Below, piece after piece: positions 15,504-24,380 of a stretch of 64,000 nt of DNA. A program made the position numbers and the translations under genes. How positions within the stretch are numbered: the first letter of the stretch is position 1; the number at the start of each line of letters is the position of its first letter. The notes under the pieces are model-generated. The model saw only the letters and a list, made by a program, of their open reading frames with translations. It was not told where the DNA came from and searched no databases. The stretch comes from Clostridia bacterium (GTDB lineage Bacteria > Bacillota > Clostridia > Oscillospirales > Acutalibacteraceae): NCBI GenBank assembly GCA_017409845.1, contig JAFQRY010000011.1, positions 1 through 64,000 of the forward strand, given 5' to 3'.

Positions 15504-15704
15504 ATGATAGTATTTGATAAGCTCTGGACCGTAATGGAGGAAAAAGGTATTTCAACATACACTCTCCGCGAAAGATGCGGCATCGACAGCAAAACCGTAC
15601 GCAGACTGCGTGCAAACGATAATATCGAAACCAAAACCCTCAACAAGCTTTGTGCCGCACTCGGCTGCAGGCTTGAAGACATTGCGGAATATATTGAAGA
15701 CTGA
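15504..15704 (+). CDS. small XRE/YozG-like HTH protein, 66 residues
   Basis: The protein is a compact helix-turn-helix domain of the YozG/Cro type: MIVFDKLWTVMEEKGIS, YTLRERCGIDSKTVRRLR, then TKTLNKLCAALGCRLEDIAE. The frame is open upstream to 15375, but GGGGGA seven bases before the ATG at 15504 and the usual family start favour this one. Only 91 bp separate it from the divergent XRE gene, and both may read the shared operators. No plus-strand promoter is obvious. It ends at the bidirectional terminator 15712-15753. Confidence 0.85.
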   Translation: MIVFDKLWTVMEEKGISTYTLRERCGIDSKTVRRLRANDNIETKTLNKLCAALGCRLEDIAEYIED

Positions 15705-15711
15705 AGCACTG

Positions 15712-15753
15712 AAAAAAACACGGTGAACCGTTTGGCTCACCGTGTTGATTTTT
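15712..15753. terminator. bidirectional terminator between convergent genes
   Basis: A-tract, ACACGGTGA stem, loop, TCACCGTGT and T-tract lie between the plus-strand XRE gene and the end of the minus-strand hydrolase gene and can serve both. Confidence 0.9.
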
Positions 15754-17647
15754 ATCCTATAATCATCTCAATCCAGTAACGGAAAATCGTTGCGAACATT
15801 GCAAAATATTCCTTCAGACCGAGATCCCTGAGAAGATTGTCAATACCTTCGCAGATAATGAGATCATCCAGCGGAGTTTTTGTTTCTGCACTCACAAAGC
15901 CGCCTTCATTCTCAACCGCATCGCCGTTTTCAATCCTGAATCGCTGAGTTCTGTAGCCGACGGGAGTTATTGACATACTTGTGTAGCAGACTGTGATGCC
16001 AACCGATTTTCCGCTGAGCTCGGGAATTTCTCCGATAACCTCCGCTTCAAGGCTCTCACCGGGCTCCAGCTTCACAAACGGGTTGAATCTGAATCTGATG
16101 CTGTTATCTTCACAGTAAACAGCGGAAATTCTGATATCGTTTTCCCAGTTGCAGTTGGTGATAACAAGCTTATCTGTTTTGCCGAGAATGCCTGCACCGC
16201 AATCCTTGAACTGTGCATAAACCGATGACGAAGGATTGGTTGTATCCTTGAACTGAGGATAATTTGCATCGCTGTAAACATCGGTTATTCTGTCGGTGAA
16301 AAGGGTTGTCATCATAAGGGTGCGTGTGTAATTATCCCAATAGGTCATGCCGTGGAAAAGACCGTTTACAAACCATGTGTTATCGGGCAGATATGCGGTT
16401 GAAGCATCAACATCCATTGCGGGCGAAATCTTATTTTTTCCGCCGCAGGGATTTTTCTGAACATATCCGTCTGCAAAACGCTCGCCGTAGGGTGCACAGG
16501 TTGCACCGGTCGAAGCGGCGGTTGTGATAATTCCGTCGGAATTTTCGTTAAGACCCGTAACAATTCTGTTGCCCGTTCCCGAAATGATGCTGATATTCAT
16601 TCCGTTTTCAATGCATTCGCTGAGCTTTTCGCCGACCTTCGGAAGAATTTCATAATGGAAACGGTCGGTTTTTTCAAACAGAGCGGCACTTTTAACGGGG
16701 TCAAGCAGCTTTTTGGTTTCTTCATATTTATCGGCGGGAATGAAATCCCAGATGCTGCCCCAGTAGCAGAAAACTTCAAATACCTGAGGAATAAGCTCCT
16801 CAAAAATAAGGTCAACAAAGCCGAGCTGCTGAGCCTTTACAAGCCAGTTGTAGTCTTCTTCGCAGCGCATTCCGTGCTCAACAAAACGGATCAGACATTC
16901 TTCGTCAAACCTGATGTTATTTGTCAGAGCATCATATGCAATACCTGCACCACCGATTGCGGGAACGGTCAGAACAGCATTGTCAACATCATTTTTCCAG
17001 CCGTAGAGAGTAAGATATGTTGCGGTAACCTGACCGCCGTGGCTGACAGCAAGAAGATTGACCTTATCCTTGCCCGAATGCTTTTTGACATCCTGAATCA
17101 GCTCGTCAAGCTGCTTTGCACATGCCTCAGAGCCCATTCTGAAATCGCAGGTGAAGTTATAGATATTTTCATGTCCGATATATTCTGCAAATTCCGCCGC
17201 CATATCCTGTTCCTGACGGTGGTCGCCATTGGGGTGGGTAATCATAAGATTTGCATTGTTGACCTCTTCGGCGGTTAAAACGGCACGCTCAAGAGGATAT
17301 TTGCTTGTTCCGTCGGGATTGCATTTCATTTCTTCCATGAAATCGTTGATGCCGCCTGCAAGAGTGGTTGCGATAATCTTTGCATTGCCGACCGTGAGTG
17401 CACCGAGACCGACACCGATTTCAACGATATCGCTCAGAACACGGTCAAGAACCGCATCCATGTTGACTCCCCACACAACTTTGTCTTTCTCGGGATAAAC
17501 AAGCGAGGATGAGCTGTAGCCGGGCACGATAATCAGCGGATAATCGGAAATTTCATCCTTGTCAAGCTCAACCGATGCCGCAAAAGCAACCGCACAGGTT
17601 GAAAAAACAAGAGCGAGTGCAAGAAGAACGGATATTATCTTTTTCAT
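15752..17647 (-). CDS. secreted alpha/beta hydrolase (lipase/LCAT-like)
   Basis: The 631-residue protein begins with a Sec signal peptide (MKKIISVLLALALVFSTCAVAFA, cleavage near residue 24) written here as a Lys pair, hydrophobic core and AFA-A site. The mature part opens with a lipase-like oxyanion segment, PLIIVPGYSSSSLVYP. The nucleophile elbow is LLAVSHGGQVTATYL (GxSxG type). A long cap and a C-terminal beta-rich region follow. It probably hydrolyses an ester or acyl lipid outside the cell; the substrate is unknown. Length is well above a minimal lipase. AAAGG precedes the start. It is last in a minus-strand group with maf and the Nudix gene, 16 bp behind maf. Confidence 0.8.
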   Translation of the reverse strand: MKKIISVLLALALVFSTCAVAFAASVELDKDEISDYPLIIVPGYSSSSLVYPEKDKVVWGVNMDAVLDRVLSDIVEIGVGLGALTVGNAKIIATTLAGGINDFMEEMKCNPDGTSKYPLERAVLTAEEVNNANLMITHPNGDHRQEQDMAAEFAEYIGHENIYNFTCDFRMGSEACAKQLDELIQDVKKHSGKDKVNLLAVSHGGQVTATYLTLYGWKNDVDNAVLTVPAIGGAGIAYDALTNNIRFDEECLIRFVEHGMRCEEDYNWLVKAQQLGFVDLIFEELIPQVFEVFCYWGSIWDFIPADKYEETKKLLDPVKSAALFEKTDRFHYEILPKVGEKLSECIENGMNISIISGTGNRIVTGLNENSDGIITTAASTGATCAPYGERFADGYVQKNPCGGKNKISPAMDVDASTAYLPDNTWFVNGLFHGMTYWDNYTRTLMMTTLFTDRITDVYSDANYPQFKDTTNPSSSVYAQFKDCGAGILGKTDKLVITNCNWENDIRISAVYCEDNSIRFRFNPFVKLEPGESLEAEVIGEIPELSGKSVGITVCYTSMSITPVGYRTQRFRIENGDAVENEGGFVSAETKTPLDDLIICEGIDNLLRDLGLKEYFAMFATIFRYWIEMIIG

Positions 17648-17663
17648 ATATATCAGCCTTTCA

Positions 17664-18218
17664 TTAAAATGATTTCAGTTTTTTGACTACCTCTGCAACG
17701 GGCAGACCCACAATATTGAAATAATCGCCCTCGATTTTTTCAACAAGAACGCAGCCTCTGCCCTGAATGCCGTAGGCTCCCGCCTTATCCATCGGCTCGT
17801 TTGTGTCAACATAGGCTTCGATTTCTTCATCGGTCAGCTCATAGAATTTAACCCTGCTGACCTGAGCAAAATTTTCAAGCCTTTCACCGCAGACAATGCA
17901 GACACCCGTTATAACCTCATGCACCTTTCCCGAAAGCATACGGAGCATTCTGCATGCATCGGCTCTGTCGGCAGGCTTACCGAGTATTTTTTCGCCTGCA
18001 ACAACAATCGTATCCGCACCGATAACGATATTTTCGGAATATTCAGCCGCAACCGCAAGGGCTTTTTTCTTTGCGGTCATTTTTGCGGCATCAACAGGTG
18101 CCGTGCCCTCGGGGATGCTTTCATCAACATCCTTGACGATGACCTCAAACTCCTGACCTGCCGTTGTCATAAGCTCACGGCGGCGGGGAGAGGATGAGGC
18201 AAGAATAATTTTTTTCAT
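17664..18218 (-). CDS. maf: Maf nucleoside triphosphate pyrophosphatase
   Basis: The 184-residue protein hydrolyses non-canonical or dTTP/UTP-type nucleoside triphosphates to the monophosphate and pyrophosphate. The family start ILASSSPRRRELM is intact, followed by VIGADTIVV, GKPADRADACRML and DKAGAYGIQGRG. Length is normal. Its ATG overlaps the Nudix stop codon by 4 bp (ATGA), so the two house-cleaning enzymes are probably translated together. Confidence 0.95.
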   Translation of the reverse strand: MKKIILASSSPRRRELMTTAGQEFEVIVKDVDESIPEGTAPVDAAKMTAKKKALAVAAEYSENIVIGADTIVVAGEKILGKPADRADACRMLRMLSGKVHEVITGVCIVCGERLENFAQVSRVKFYELTDEEIEAYVDTNEPMDKAGAYGIQGRGCVLVEKIEGDYFNIVGLPVAEVVKKLKSF

Positions 18219-18772
18219 TTTCCGCCTCCGATAATGCCTCTTTTCTGCATTTCGGCAACTTTCATAACGAGAGCAATGGTCTTTCCGTCACGGATTTCAC
18301 CCGAAACAACCATATCAACCGCTTTTTCAAGAGCGATTTTCTCAACCTCGAGATATTCGTCTTCATCGGGATTCATCTGAGTTTCGGTCAGCTCCTCGGC
18401 GGCATAAAGATGAATTATCTCTCCGCAATAGCCGGGAGTGGGATAAAATTTACCCATATCGTGATATTTTGCGGCAACTCTGCCCGTTTCTTCCTCAAGC
18501 TCACGCTTGCCTGCTTCAAACGGGTCCTCGCCAAGCTCAAGCTTGCCTGCAGGCAGCTCAAGCACAACTTCCATGTAGGGATATCTGAACTGACGGACAA
18601 AAATCAGCTCGTTTTCTTTTGTAAGTGCGGCAACACAGACTCCGCCGTTATGCTCAACAACCTCACGTGTGCAGGGCTTTCCGTCATGCAATTCCGCCTT
18701 GTCACGGCGTACATTGATTATTTTTCCGTTATAGACATAATTTTTTTCAACCGTTTTTTCAAAGAGCTCCAT
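18215..18772 (-). CDS. Nudix hydrolase, ADP-ribose pyrophosphatase type
   Basis: The 185-residue protein carries the Nudix box GKLELGEDPFEAGKRELEEE, with the TG that closes it, in the position typical of ADP-ribose pyrophosphatases. It splits ADP-ribose or similar nucleotide sugars to AMP and sugar phosphate with Mg ions. GGAGG lies seven bases before the ATG. It is the first gene of the Nudix-maf-hydrolase group. The exact substrate is inferred from overall resemblance to NudF/YqkG. Confidence 0.92.
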   Translation of the reverse strand: MELFEKTVEKNYVYNGKIINVRRDKAELHDGKPCTREVVEHNGGVCVAALTKENELIFVRQFRYPYMEVVLELPAGKLELGEDPFEAGKRELEEETGRVAAKYHDMGKFYPTPGYCGEIIHLYAAEELTETQMNPDEDEYLEVEKIALEKAVDMVVSGEIRDGKTIALVMKVAEMQKRGIIGGGK

Positions 18773-18838
18773 AATGTTCCTCCGCGGGTGTTATTTTAAA
18801 TGTTAAAAGAATATATTATTGAAAGACTATATATCAAG

Positions 18839-18945
18839 TGAAGAATGAAGAGTGAAAAATTAAAGAAACTAAGGATTGATTATATAATCGGTCATAGGCG
18901 GAGCCTATCCGAAATTTTTCATTCTTAATTATTTATTTTTCATTA
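18839..18945. repeat. MITE-like AATGAA repeat with inverted ends
   Basis: The left end AAGAATGAAGAGTGAAAAAT and the right end TTTTTCATTCTTAATT are inverted copies. The interior has GATTATATAATCGGTC and the palindrome ATAGGCGGAGCCTAT. A copy with the same interior palindrome lies at 36167-36268. Confidence 0.75.
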
Positions 18946-18961
18946 AAAAGGGTGGTTACAT

Positions 18962-19858
18962 ATGGATTATATCACAAAAAATTCCGTAATGACAATAGAA
19001 ACACAAAGAAAAATGATATTTTCTCTGAAAAAAAAATATCCCTGTCTCGGAGTACGGCTTATCGGAAAATCCTTGTGCCAAAGAGGAATTTATTCACTTC
19101 ACATCGGAAAAAGTGAAAATCCTCTGCTGATTGCGGCAGGCTTTCACGGTCAGGAATGGATGACGAGCCTGCTTGCACTCCGTTTTGCCGAGCTTCTGAT
19201 GCGTGCAAAGGCTTACAGGTCAACGCTTTGCGGAATTGATGCCGCCTGCATAAGCAGAGAAATCATAATCGTTCCCTGCGTTAATCCCGATGGAGTGCAG
19301 ATTGCGATAAACGGTGTTGACGGTGCCTGCGAATACGCAGAAAATGTGAGAGAAATCTCTGCTTCTTCAAATGAAAAATGGAACGCCAATGCAAGAGGGG
19401 TTGACATCAACCATAATTTTGATGCAGGCTGGAATAAGCTTCGCAGCATGGAAATTGAAGAAGGAATTGTCGGTCCGTCACCGAGAAGATACGGCGGTTA
19501 TATGCCCGAGAGCGAGCCCGAAACAATTACACTCGTCAATCTCACAAAGGCACGCAGACCGAGGGCTGTTATCGCTCTGCACAGTCAGGGCGAGGAAATT
19601 TTCTGGGAATACGGCGAAAAAAAGCCGCCCGAAAGCGAGCGGCTTGCAAAAATCTTTTCGGCGGCATCGGGATATACCCTTATCAGAAACAGCGGTCTTG
19701 CCTCACACGGAGGTTATAAGGACTGGTTTATTGAAAAATTCAACCGACCGGGCTTCACCGTTGAAATCGGCAAGGGCAAAAATCCGCTTCCCCTGCAGGA
19801 TTTTGACGGAATACTCAAAGATACAATTCCCATGCTCACCCTTGCGGCGATTTTGTGA
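18962..19858 (+). CDS. M14 zinc carboxypeptidase
   Basis: The 298-residue protein has the M14 zinc site: GFHGQEW (first His and Glu), then the second His in ALHSQGEE. The catalytic Glu is in FTVEIGKGKNP. Substrate-side motifs VPCVNPDGV and NARGVDINHNFDAGW are also present. Bacterial members of this size (gamma-D-glutamyl-diaminopimelate peptidase type) trim peptidoglycan peptides. There is no signal peptide, so an intracellular recycling role is likely. GGGTGG precedes the ATG. The next gene has its own promoter. Confidence 0.9.
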   Translation: MDYITKNSVMTIETQRKMIFSLKKKYPCLGVRLIGKSLCQRGIYSLHIGKSENPLLIAAGFHGQEWMTSLLALRFAELLMRAKAYRSTLCGIDAACISREIIIVPCVNPDGVQIAINGVDGACEYAENVREISASSNEKWNANARGVDINHNFDAGWNKLRSMEIEEGIVGPSPRRYGGYMPESEPETITLVNLTKARRPRAVIALHSQGEEIFWEYGEKKPPESERLAKIFSAASGYTLIRNSGLASHGGYKDWFIEKFNRPGFTVEIGKGKNPLPLQDFDGILKDTIPMLTLAAIL

Positions 19859-19873
19859 TATGCTTGTGCGGTG

Positions 19874-19902
19874 TTGACAATTATACGGTAATATTCTATA
19901 TT
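19874..19902 (+). promoter_or_regulatory. promoter of the GH92 gene
   Basis: TTGACA (19874-19879), a 17-bp spacer and TATATT (19897-19902) lie 34 bp before the GH92 start codon, directly after the M14 stop codon. Confidence 0.75.
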
Positions 19903-19935
19903 ATACTTATAATCCATCCTTCAGGAGGCGGTATT

Positions 19936-22197
19936 ATGTGGAAAATTATCAGGGCATTTGTTGCGGCTTTTCTTACGGTTGAAACCATCTTCACCGCAAC
20001 ATTCATAAACGGAACTCAGCTCAGAAGCATTGATATGCCGATAGTTGAAGCAGGCGAATACGGTCAGTATGTTGACCCGTTCATCGGCACGGGCGGAATT
20101 CCCTGGACCTGCGGCATGCTCAGCCCTGCGGCAACCGTTCCCTTCGGTGCGGTAAGGCTCGGACCTGACACAAGCTTTGTGGGCGGTGCATACATTTTCA
20201 AAACCAACACCTCGGGCTATTACTACGAGCACGGCCACATCAAGGGCTTCAGCCATTCACGCCTTTCGGGCACGGGTGCAGAGGATTATTCAAACTTCAG
20301 AGTTATTCCCGTTATCGGTGATGCCGAGCCTGCAATTCTTCCTTATTCGCATAATAAAGAAACCGCTGCTCCCGGCTATTATGCCGTTTATCTGCCGACC
20401 GTTAATTGTCTTGCAGAAATGACGGCAGATATTCACACGGGTGTTCACCGCTATACTTTTTATAATTCTTCCGACGCAAGGCTTTATATTGACGTAACAA
20501 GCGGTGCGGCAAATAAAAAATCATTGAACGGCACCGTTGAATTTGATGAAGAAAGCGGAATTATTTCGGGCAGCTGCATCATTGACGGTCAGTTTTCGGG
20601 CAGATTTGACGGACTTCCCGCATATTTTACCGCAGTAACGGATAAACCCGTTGTTTCTTATGAAATCAAATCGGATGAAACCGACTGCGGAATCGACCTC
20701 AACTTCGGAAAGCTCACAAACAGAAGCGTTGAAATGAAAATCGGAATCAGCTTTGTCAGCAAGGAAAACGCACTTCTCAACCTCAGAGCCGAAACCGACG
20801 GAAAGAGCTTTGACGATGTGAAAGAAAAAGCCGCAAATGCGTGGGAGGAACGCCTTTCTTCAATAAAAATCAGCGGTGACAACGAAACAAAGATCAATTT
20901 TTACACTGCTCTTTACCACAGCATGATCATGCCCACGGATTTCACCGATGTCAACGGTGAATATCTCGGCTTTGATAAGCAGGCACACAAGGCGGAGGGC
21001 TTCACCTACAGAACGGATATGTCGCTCTGGGATACCTGCAGAACAACTCATCCGCTTTATACTCTCATTGCAGAGGAAATCCAGACCGACTGCCTCAACA
21101 GTCTTGTTACCATGGCACAGCAGGGCGGCGGAAATCTTCCCCGCTGGCCTATGGGTGCAGGCTATACGGGCTCTATGTTCGGCGATTCGGCAAACATCGT
21201 TATTGCCGAAAGCTATCTCAAAGGCATCACCGGTTTTGATGTTGAGGCGGCTTATGAGGCGATGAAATATTCATCGGAAAATGCAGTAAACAAATCAGGC
21301 AGAGAAAATATTGATTTATATAATCAGTACGGATATATTCCCAACGATATCGAGGGAGTCAGAAAATCCGTTGCATGCACCCTTGAATATTCATGGCAGG
21401 ATGCTGCAATCGCTTCTCTTGCAAAGGCACTCGGAAAAGAAGAGGATTATCGCAGATATACCGAAAAATCCATGTACTATAAAAATGTTTTCAATCCCGA
21501 AACAAAATACTTCCAGGCAAGAAATTCCGACGGTTCGTTTGTATGGAATTTCAGCCCTTATATAACCGAATTCTATGATGCGGTTATGATTAAAAAGTTT
21601 GCAAACTGCTATTCCGAGGGAAGTGCAAGACATTGGAGATGGGCTGCACAGCACGACATTGAAGGAATGATTGAGCTTTTCGGTTCTGAGGAATATTTTG
21701 TCAGCGAGCTTGAAAAATTTATGGAGGATGCTTCACTCACAAGAGCGGCAATCGACCCCGGTCACGGCTACTGGATAGGCAATCAGCACGATATCCACAC
21801 TCCGTATCTTTTCAATAATGCGGGCAGACCCGATCTTACCCAGAAATGGGTACGCTGGACGCTCAAAAACCGTTTCAGCAACGATATCAACGGTCTTGAC
21901 GGCAACGACGACGGCGGCACAATCAGTGCATGGTATATTTTCTCGTCAATGGGCTTTTATCCCCTTGCAGGCACCGATAAATACTGGCTCGGTTCACCCT
22001 GCGTTGATAACGCGGAAATTGCTCTTTCAAACGGTAAAACACTTAAAATCACCGCAAATAATCAGAGTAATGATAATATTTATGTCAGCAGCGTAACCTT
22101 CAACGGCGAAAAGCTTGACGGATTCTATATCACTCATTCACAGCTTATGAGCGGCGGCGAGCTTGTTTTTGAAATGAGCAGCACGGCGAATGCATAA
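19936..22197 (+). CDS. GH92 alpha-mannosidase, exported or membrane-anchored
   Basis: The 753-residue protein is a glycoside hydrolase family 92 exo-alpha-mannosidase, the family that trims N-glycan or yeast mannan side chains. Landmarks: YVDPFIGTGG near the N-terminus, SRLSGTGAEDYSNF, the GHGYWIGNQHDIH segment with LFNNAGRP, and DGNDDGGTISAWYIFSSMG with the family's catalytic acidic residues. Residues 1-28 form a hydrophobic signal or anchor. AGGAGG seven bases before the ATG at 19936 fixes the start although the frame is open further upstream. It has its own promoter and terminator, so it is monocistronic. Linkage specificity (probably alpha-1,2) is inferred. Confidence 0.95.
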   Translation: MWKIIRAFVAAFLTVETIFTATFINGTQLRSIDMPIVEAGEYGQYVDPFIGTGGIPWTCGMLSPAATVPFGAVRLGPDTSFVGGAYIFKTNTSGYYYEHGHIKGFSHSRLSGTGAEDYSNFRVIPVIGDAEPAILPYSHNKETAAPGYYAVYLPTVNCLAEMTADIHTGVHRYTFYNSSDARLYIDVTSGAANKKSLNGTVEFDEESGIISGSCIIDGQFSGRFDGLPAYFTAVTDKPVVSYEIKSDETDCGIDLNFGKLTNRSVEMKIGISFVSKENALLNLRAETDGKSFDDVKEKAANAWEERLSSIKISGDNETKINFYTALYHSMIMPTDFTDVNGEYLGFDKQAHKAEGFTYRTDMSLWDTCRTTHPLYTLIAEEIQTDCLNSLVTMAQQGGGNLPRWPMGAGYTGSMFGDSANIVIAESYLKGITGFDVEAAYEAMKYSSENAVNKSGRENIDLYNQYGYIPNDIEGVRKSVACTLEYSWQDAAIASLAKALGKEEDYRRYTEKSMYYKNVFNPETKYFQARNSDGSFVWNFSPYITEFYDAVMIKKFANCYSEGSARHWRWAAQHDIEGMIELFGSEEYFVSELEKFMEDASLTRAAIDPGHGYWIGNQHDIHTPYLFNNAGRPDLTQKWVRWTLKNRFSNDINGLDGNDDGGTISAWYIFSSMGFYPLAGTDKYWLGSPCVDNAEIALSNGKTLKITANNQSNDNIYVSSVTFNGEKLDGFYITHSQLMSGGELVFEMSSTANA

Positions 22198-22208
22198 TCA
22201 GTATATGA

Positions 22209-22241
22209 AAAAGCGGGCACCCGTTTCGGATGCCCGCTTTT
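22209..22241 (+). terminator. intrinsic terminator of the GH92 gene
   Basis: AAAGCGGGCA and TGCCCGCTTT pair around CCCGTTTCGGA, 11 bp behind the stop codon; the T-tract is short. Confidence 0.85.
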
Positions 22242-22277
22242 GACTGTCGATAAACCTGATTTTTATATACAAACTGA

Positions 22278-22437
22278 ATTTTTCTGTTTCGGCTCCCTCA
22301 AGAGGGAGCTGTCACGGAGTGACTGAGGGAGTTTCGGATTTTGCGTGAAACCATGATTTGTAAAAAATTTCTACTGATAAACCCCTTCGTCTTTTGCTTT
22401 GCAAAATCCACCTCCCCTGAAGGGGAGGCAGCCATTC
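22278..22437. repeat. CCTCC/GGAGG-family repeats
   Basis: Two palindromic blocks, CTCCCTCAAGAGGGAG with TGTCACGGAGTGACTGAGGG, and CCTTCGTCTTTTGCTTTGCA followed by CCTCCCCTGAAGGGGAGG, flank 50 bp of AT-rich DNA. They match the elements at 6067 and 14902 in design and in the GTCAC...GTGAC and GGAGG parts. Small ORFs here are accidental. Confidence 0.7.
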
Positions 22438-22463
22438 AGCTTACTTTCTCAACAGTCACCGGC

Positions 22464-22934
22464 TTAAAATATCATATAATATATATCTTCAAAAGACGGC
22501 AAATGAAGATAAACGAATTCAAAATCACCGCTGTATTTTTCAAAGGCTCCGTTATCAGAATCAGCAGTAATCTTCTTTGAAACCAAACCGTAATTAATGA
22601 TTTCTCCCATTTCCAATCCGTCAAAGGAATAATAGTTTATTGAAAACTTTCCTGCGGAATATCTGTTTTCGGTTTTCTCTACCGTAACAATCTCGTTTGT
22701 GCCGTCAGGATATGTTACTTTCAATACAGTTCCCGTCAAGGATGGCTTTGTTTCCGAAATTCTTATCAGATTTGATATTGGAGTAAAAAGCACTTTGATA
22801 TCAACAAGTTCAATTGCACCTCCGCAGGGCAGATCTTCCTGCGTATTTTCAGCATATGCAACTGACGGTATTGCTGAAATACATAAAAAAACAATTGATA
22901 AAACCAATGAAAATACAAATATTCTTTTCTTCAT
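22464..22934 (-). CDS. secreted hypothetical protein, 156 residues
   Basis: I do not recognise this protein. It starts with a clear signal peptide (MKKRIFVFSLVLSIVFLCIS, cleavage near SVAYA-EN at residue 28). The mature 128 residues are beta-rich and include KVTYPDGTNEIVTVEKTENR and FSINYYSFDGLEMG, with a single Cys. There is no lipobox, so it is probably released or wall-associated. AGGGGA precedes the ATG. It stands alone with repeats on both sides (22278 and 23031), a setting that suits an accessory gene. Confidence 0.65.
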   Translation of the reverse strand: MKKRIFVFSLVLSIVFLCISAIPSVAYAENTQEDLPCGGAIELVDIKVLFTPISNLIRISETKPSLTGTVLKVTYPDGTNEIVTVEKTENRYSAGKFSINYYSFDGLEMGEIINYGLVSKKITADSDNGAFEKYSGDFEFVYLHLPSFEDIYYMIF

Positions 22935-23030
22935 TTTTTATTTCCCCTTTTTTCTAATATATCATATCAGAATTATATTGTCAATATTTCTCATATTTTA
23001 GCAAAGGCGGTTCACGAATCTCCTGTTTTT

Positions 23031-23085
23031 CGTAGGGAATGTCGGGGACGACATTCCAAGTAACGCTGAGACAGCGTTCCCTACG
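23031..23085. repeat. GTAGGGAA-type short inverted-repeat element
   Basis: A 55-bp element has perfect 9-bp inverted ends, CGTAGGGAA (23031-23039) and TTCCCTACG (23077-23085). Inside are two hairpins, AATGTCGGGGACGACATT and AACGCTGAGACAGCGTT. Its ends match the GTAGGG motif of other intergenic repeats in the window. Confidence 0.75.
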
Positions 23086-23116
23086 ATTGGTCAAATTCAC
23101 AATTACGAATTCATAA

Positions 23117-24205
23117 TTATTCTTCCGTCCACCATTCGCTTTTCCAGATGCGGTCAATGAGCTCAGCTGCAATTTTTTCATGCTTTCTGAAATCCATTGC
23201 TCCGATATAGCAGGCTTCAAGCTCGTCATGGATATCCTTTGCCATGCGGAGTGCACAGACTGCCTCATTCATAAGCTCTTTTGATGCTTTTTTGGAAAAC
23301 TGCAGTCTTGCACGGTGCAAAGATAATTCTCCTGCAGAATAAAATCGACGTAAATTTACTGTTTTTGATGCAATTATATCGGGCTCACAGAGCTTGTCAC
23401 AGGTGAAAAATCCGAGGGCAAGCTCTTTTATTATGATGTGCCTGAGCTGCTTTTCATTTCCGATAAACGGGCTTGAAATAACAGAAAATCCGCTTGCAAG
23501 GGCATATGACCGCAGCTCTTTTATCAGCATTGATGCCGCAACGCCGAAATCATCCTCAAAAACAATTGTTGTGTCACACATTCCGTTGACCGTATCCGAT
23601 AAAAAATAATATCCTTTCGGAGTTATCGCATCAAGCAGACGGGTTTTTTCAAGTCCGATTCTGCCGCTCGGCTTTTTGAAATATCGGCTTGCAACCCTTG
23701 ATGCATAACGCATAAGCCGTTCCTTATCAACACTTTCACGGCAGATTTTTTCACCGTCACCGTAGATTGAAAATGCGGATTCTATAAAACGTCTGCACCG
23801 CTGGTGGCAGGATTTGTTTTTATCTGTCAGCTCAATGATTTTCTCTCTGTTTTCATAAATTTTCTGCTTATCCCAGCAATCGCCGAGATTGATAATCTCT
23901 CCCGTTGCACCCGGATATTCGGGGTCAAGCGTGTGGGGAGATGTGCCGTCTGCTATGCTGACTCTCAGAGAAGGAAAAATGATTCCGTCGAGCGAATCGG
24001 GGTCGGATGAGCAGAAAATCCTTTCGCATTCAATGTCACGCTTTTCCATTTCTTCTGCAATTTTTTTCATAAGCGATGATTTTCCCGTACCGGGACCGCC
24101 TTTGATTATATAGGTATACTGTCCTTCAATTTTCGGCGTAAGCTGTGAAAAGCATGAAAAGAATCCGTTACCTGAACTTGAACCGAGAAAATATGATTGA
24201 GTCAT
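23117..24205 (-). CDS. P-loop ATPase of unknown function (PRK06851-like)
   Basis: The 362-residue protein carries a Walker A motif at the N-terminus, IKGGPGTGKSSLMKKIA, and a second stretch near residue 200 (KGYYFLSDTVNGMCDTTIVF) that looks like the second half of a duplicated ATPase. Stand-alone clostridial proteins of this length and start are annotated only as ATP-binding proteins. There is no signal peptide or membrane segment. GGAGGT precedes the ATG. It is monocistronic, between repeat DNA and the SRP RNA promoter region. I cannot give a function. Confidence 0.7.
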   Translation of the reverse strand: MTQSYFLGSSSGNGFFSCFSQLTPKIEGQYTYIIKGGPGTGKSSLMKKIAEEMEKRDIECERIFCSSDPDSLDGIIFPSLRVSIADGTSPHTLDPEYPGATGEIINLGDCWDKQKIYENREKIIELTDKNKSCHQRCRRFIESAFSIYGDGEKICRESVDKERLMRYASRVASRYFKKPSGRIGLEKTRLLDAITPKGYYFLSDTVNGMCDTTIVFEDDFGVAASMLIKELRSYALASGFSVISSPFIGNEKQLRHIIIKELALGFFTCDKLCEPDIIASKTVNLRRFYSAGELSLHRARLQFSKKASKELMNEAVCALRMAKDIHDELEACYIGAMDFRKHEKIAAELIDRIWKSEWWTEE

Positions 24206-24330
24206 AAAATACCTCCGGAAAAAATGTAGCTTTTATTATCAATTTATTCGGATTTTCCTTAAATGTTAAAAATATCCTTGTTTTTACATTTGTTTTTTTT
24301 GAAAACAGCGTGAAAAATTTAAAATTATAC

Positions 24331-24359
24331 TTGATATTATTTTAAATATATTATATAAT
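24331..24359 (+). promoter_or_regulatory. promoter of the SRP RNA / dnaX
   Basis: TTGATA (24331-24336), a 17-bp spacer and TATAAT (24354-24359) predict a start near 24366, just ahead of the SRP RNA stem. Confidence 0.8.
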
Positions 24360-24380
24360 ATAACGAGCAAAGTTTTATTT

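Noticed and set aside
22341-22580. 79-residue plus-strand frame
   Set aside because: It covers repeat DNA and the antisense end of the secreted hypothetical gene; no start signal.
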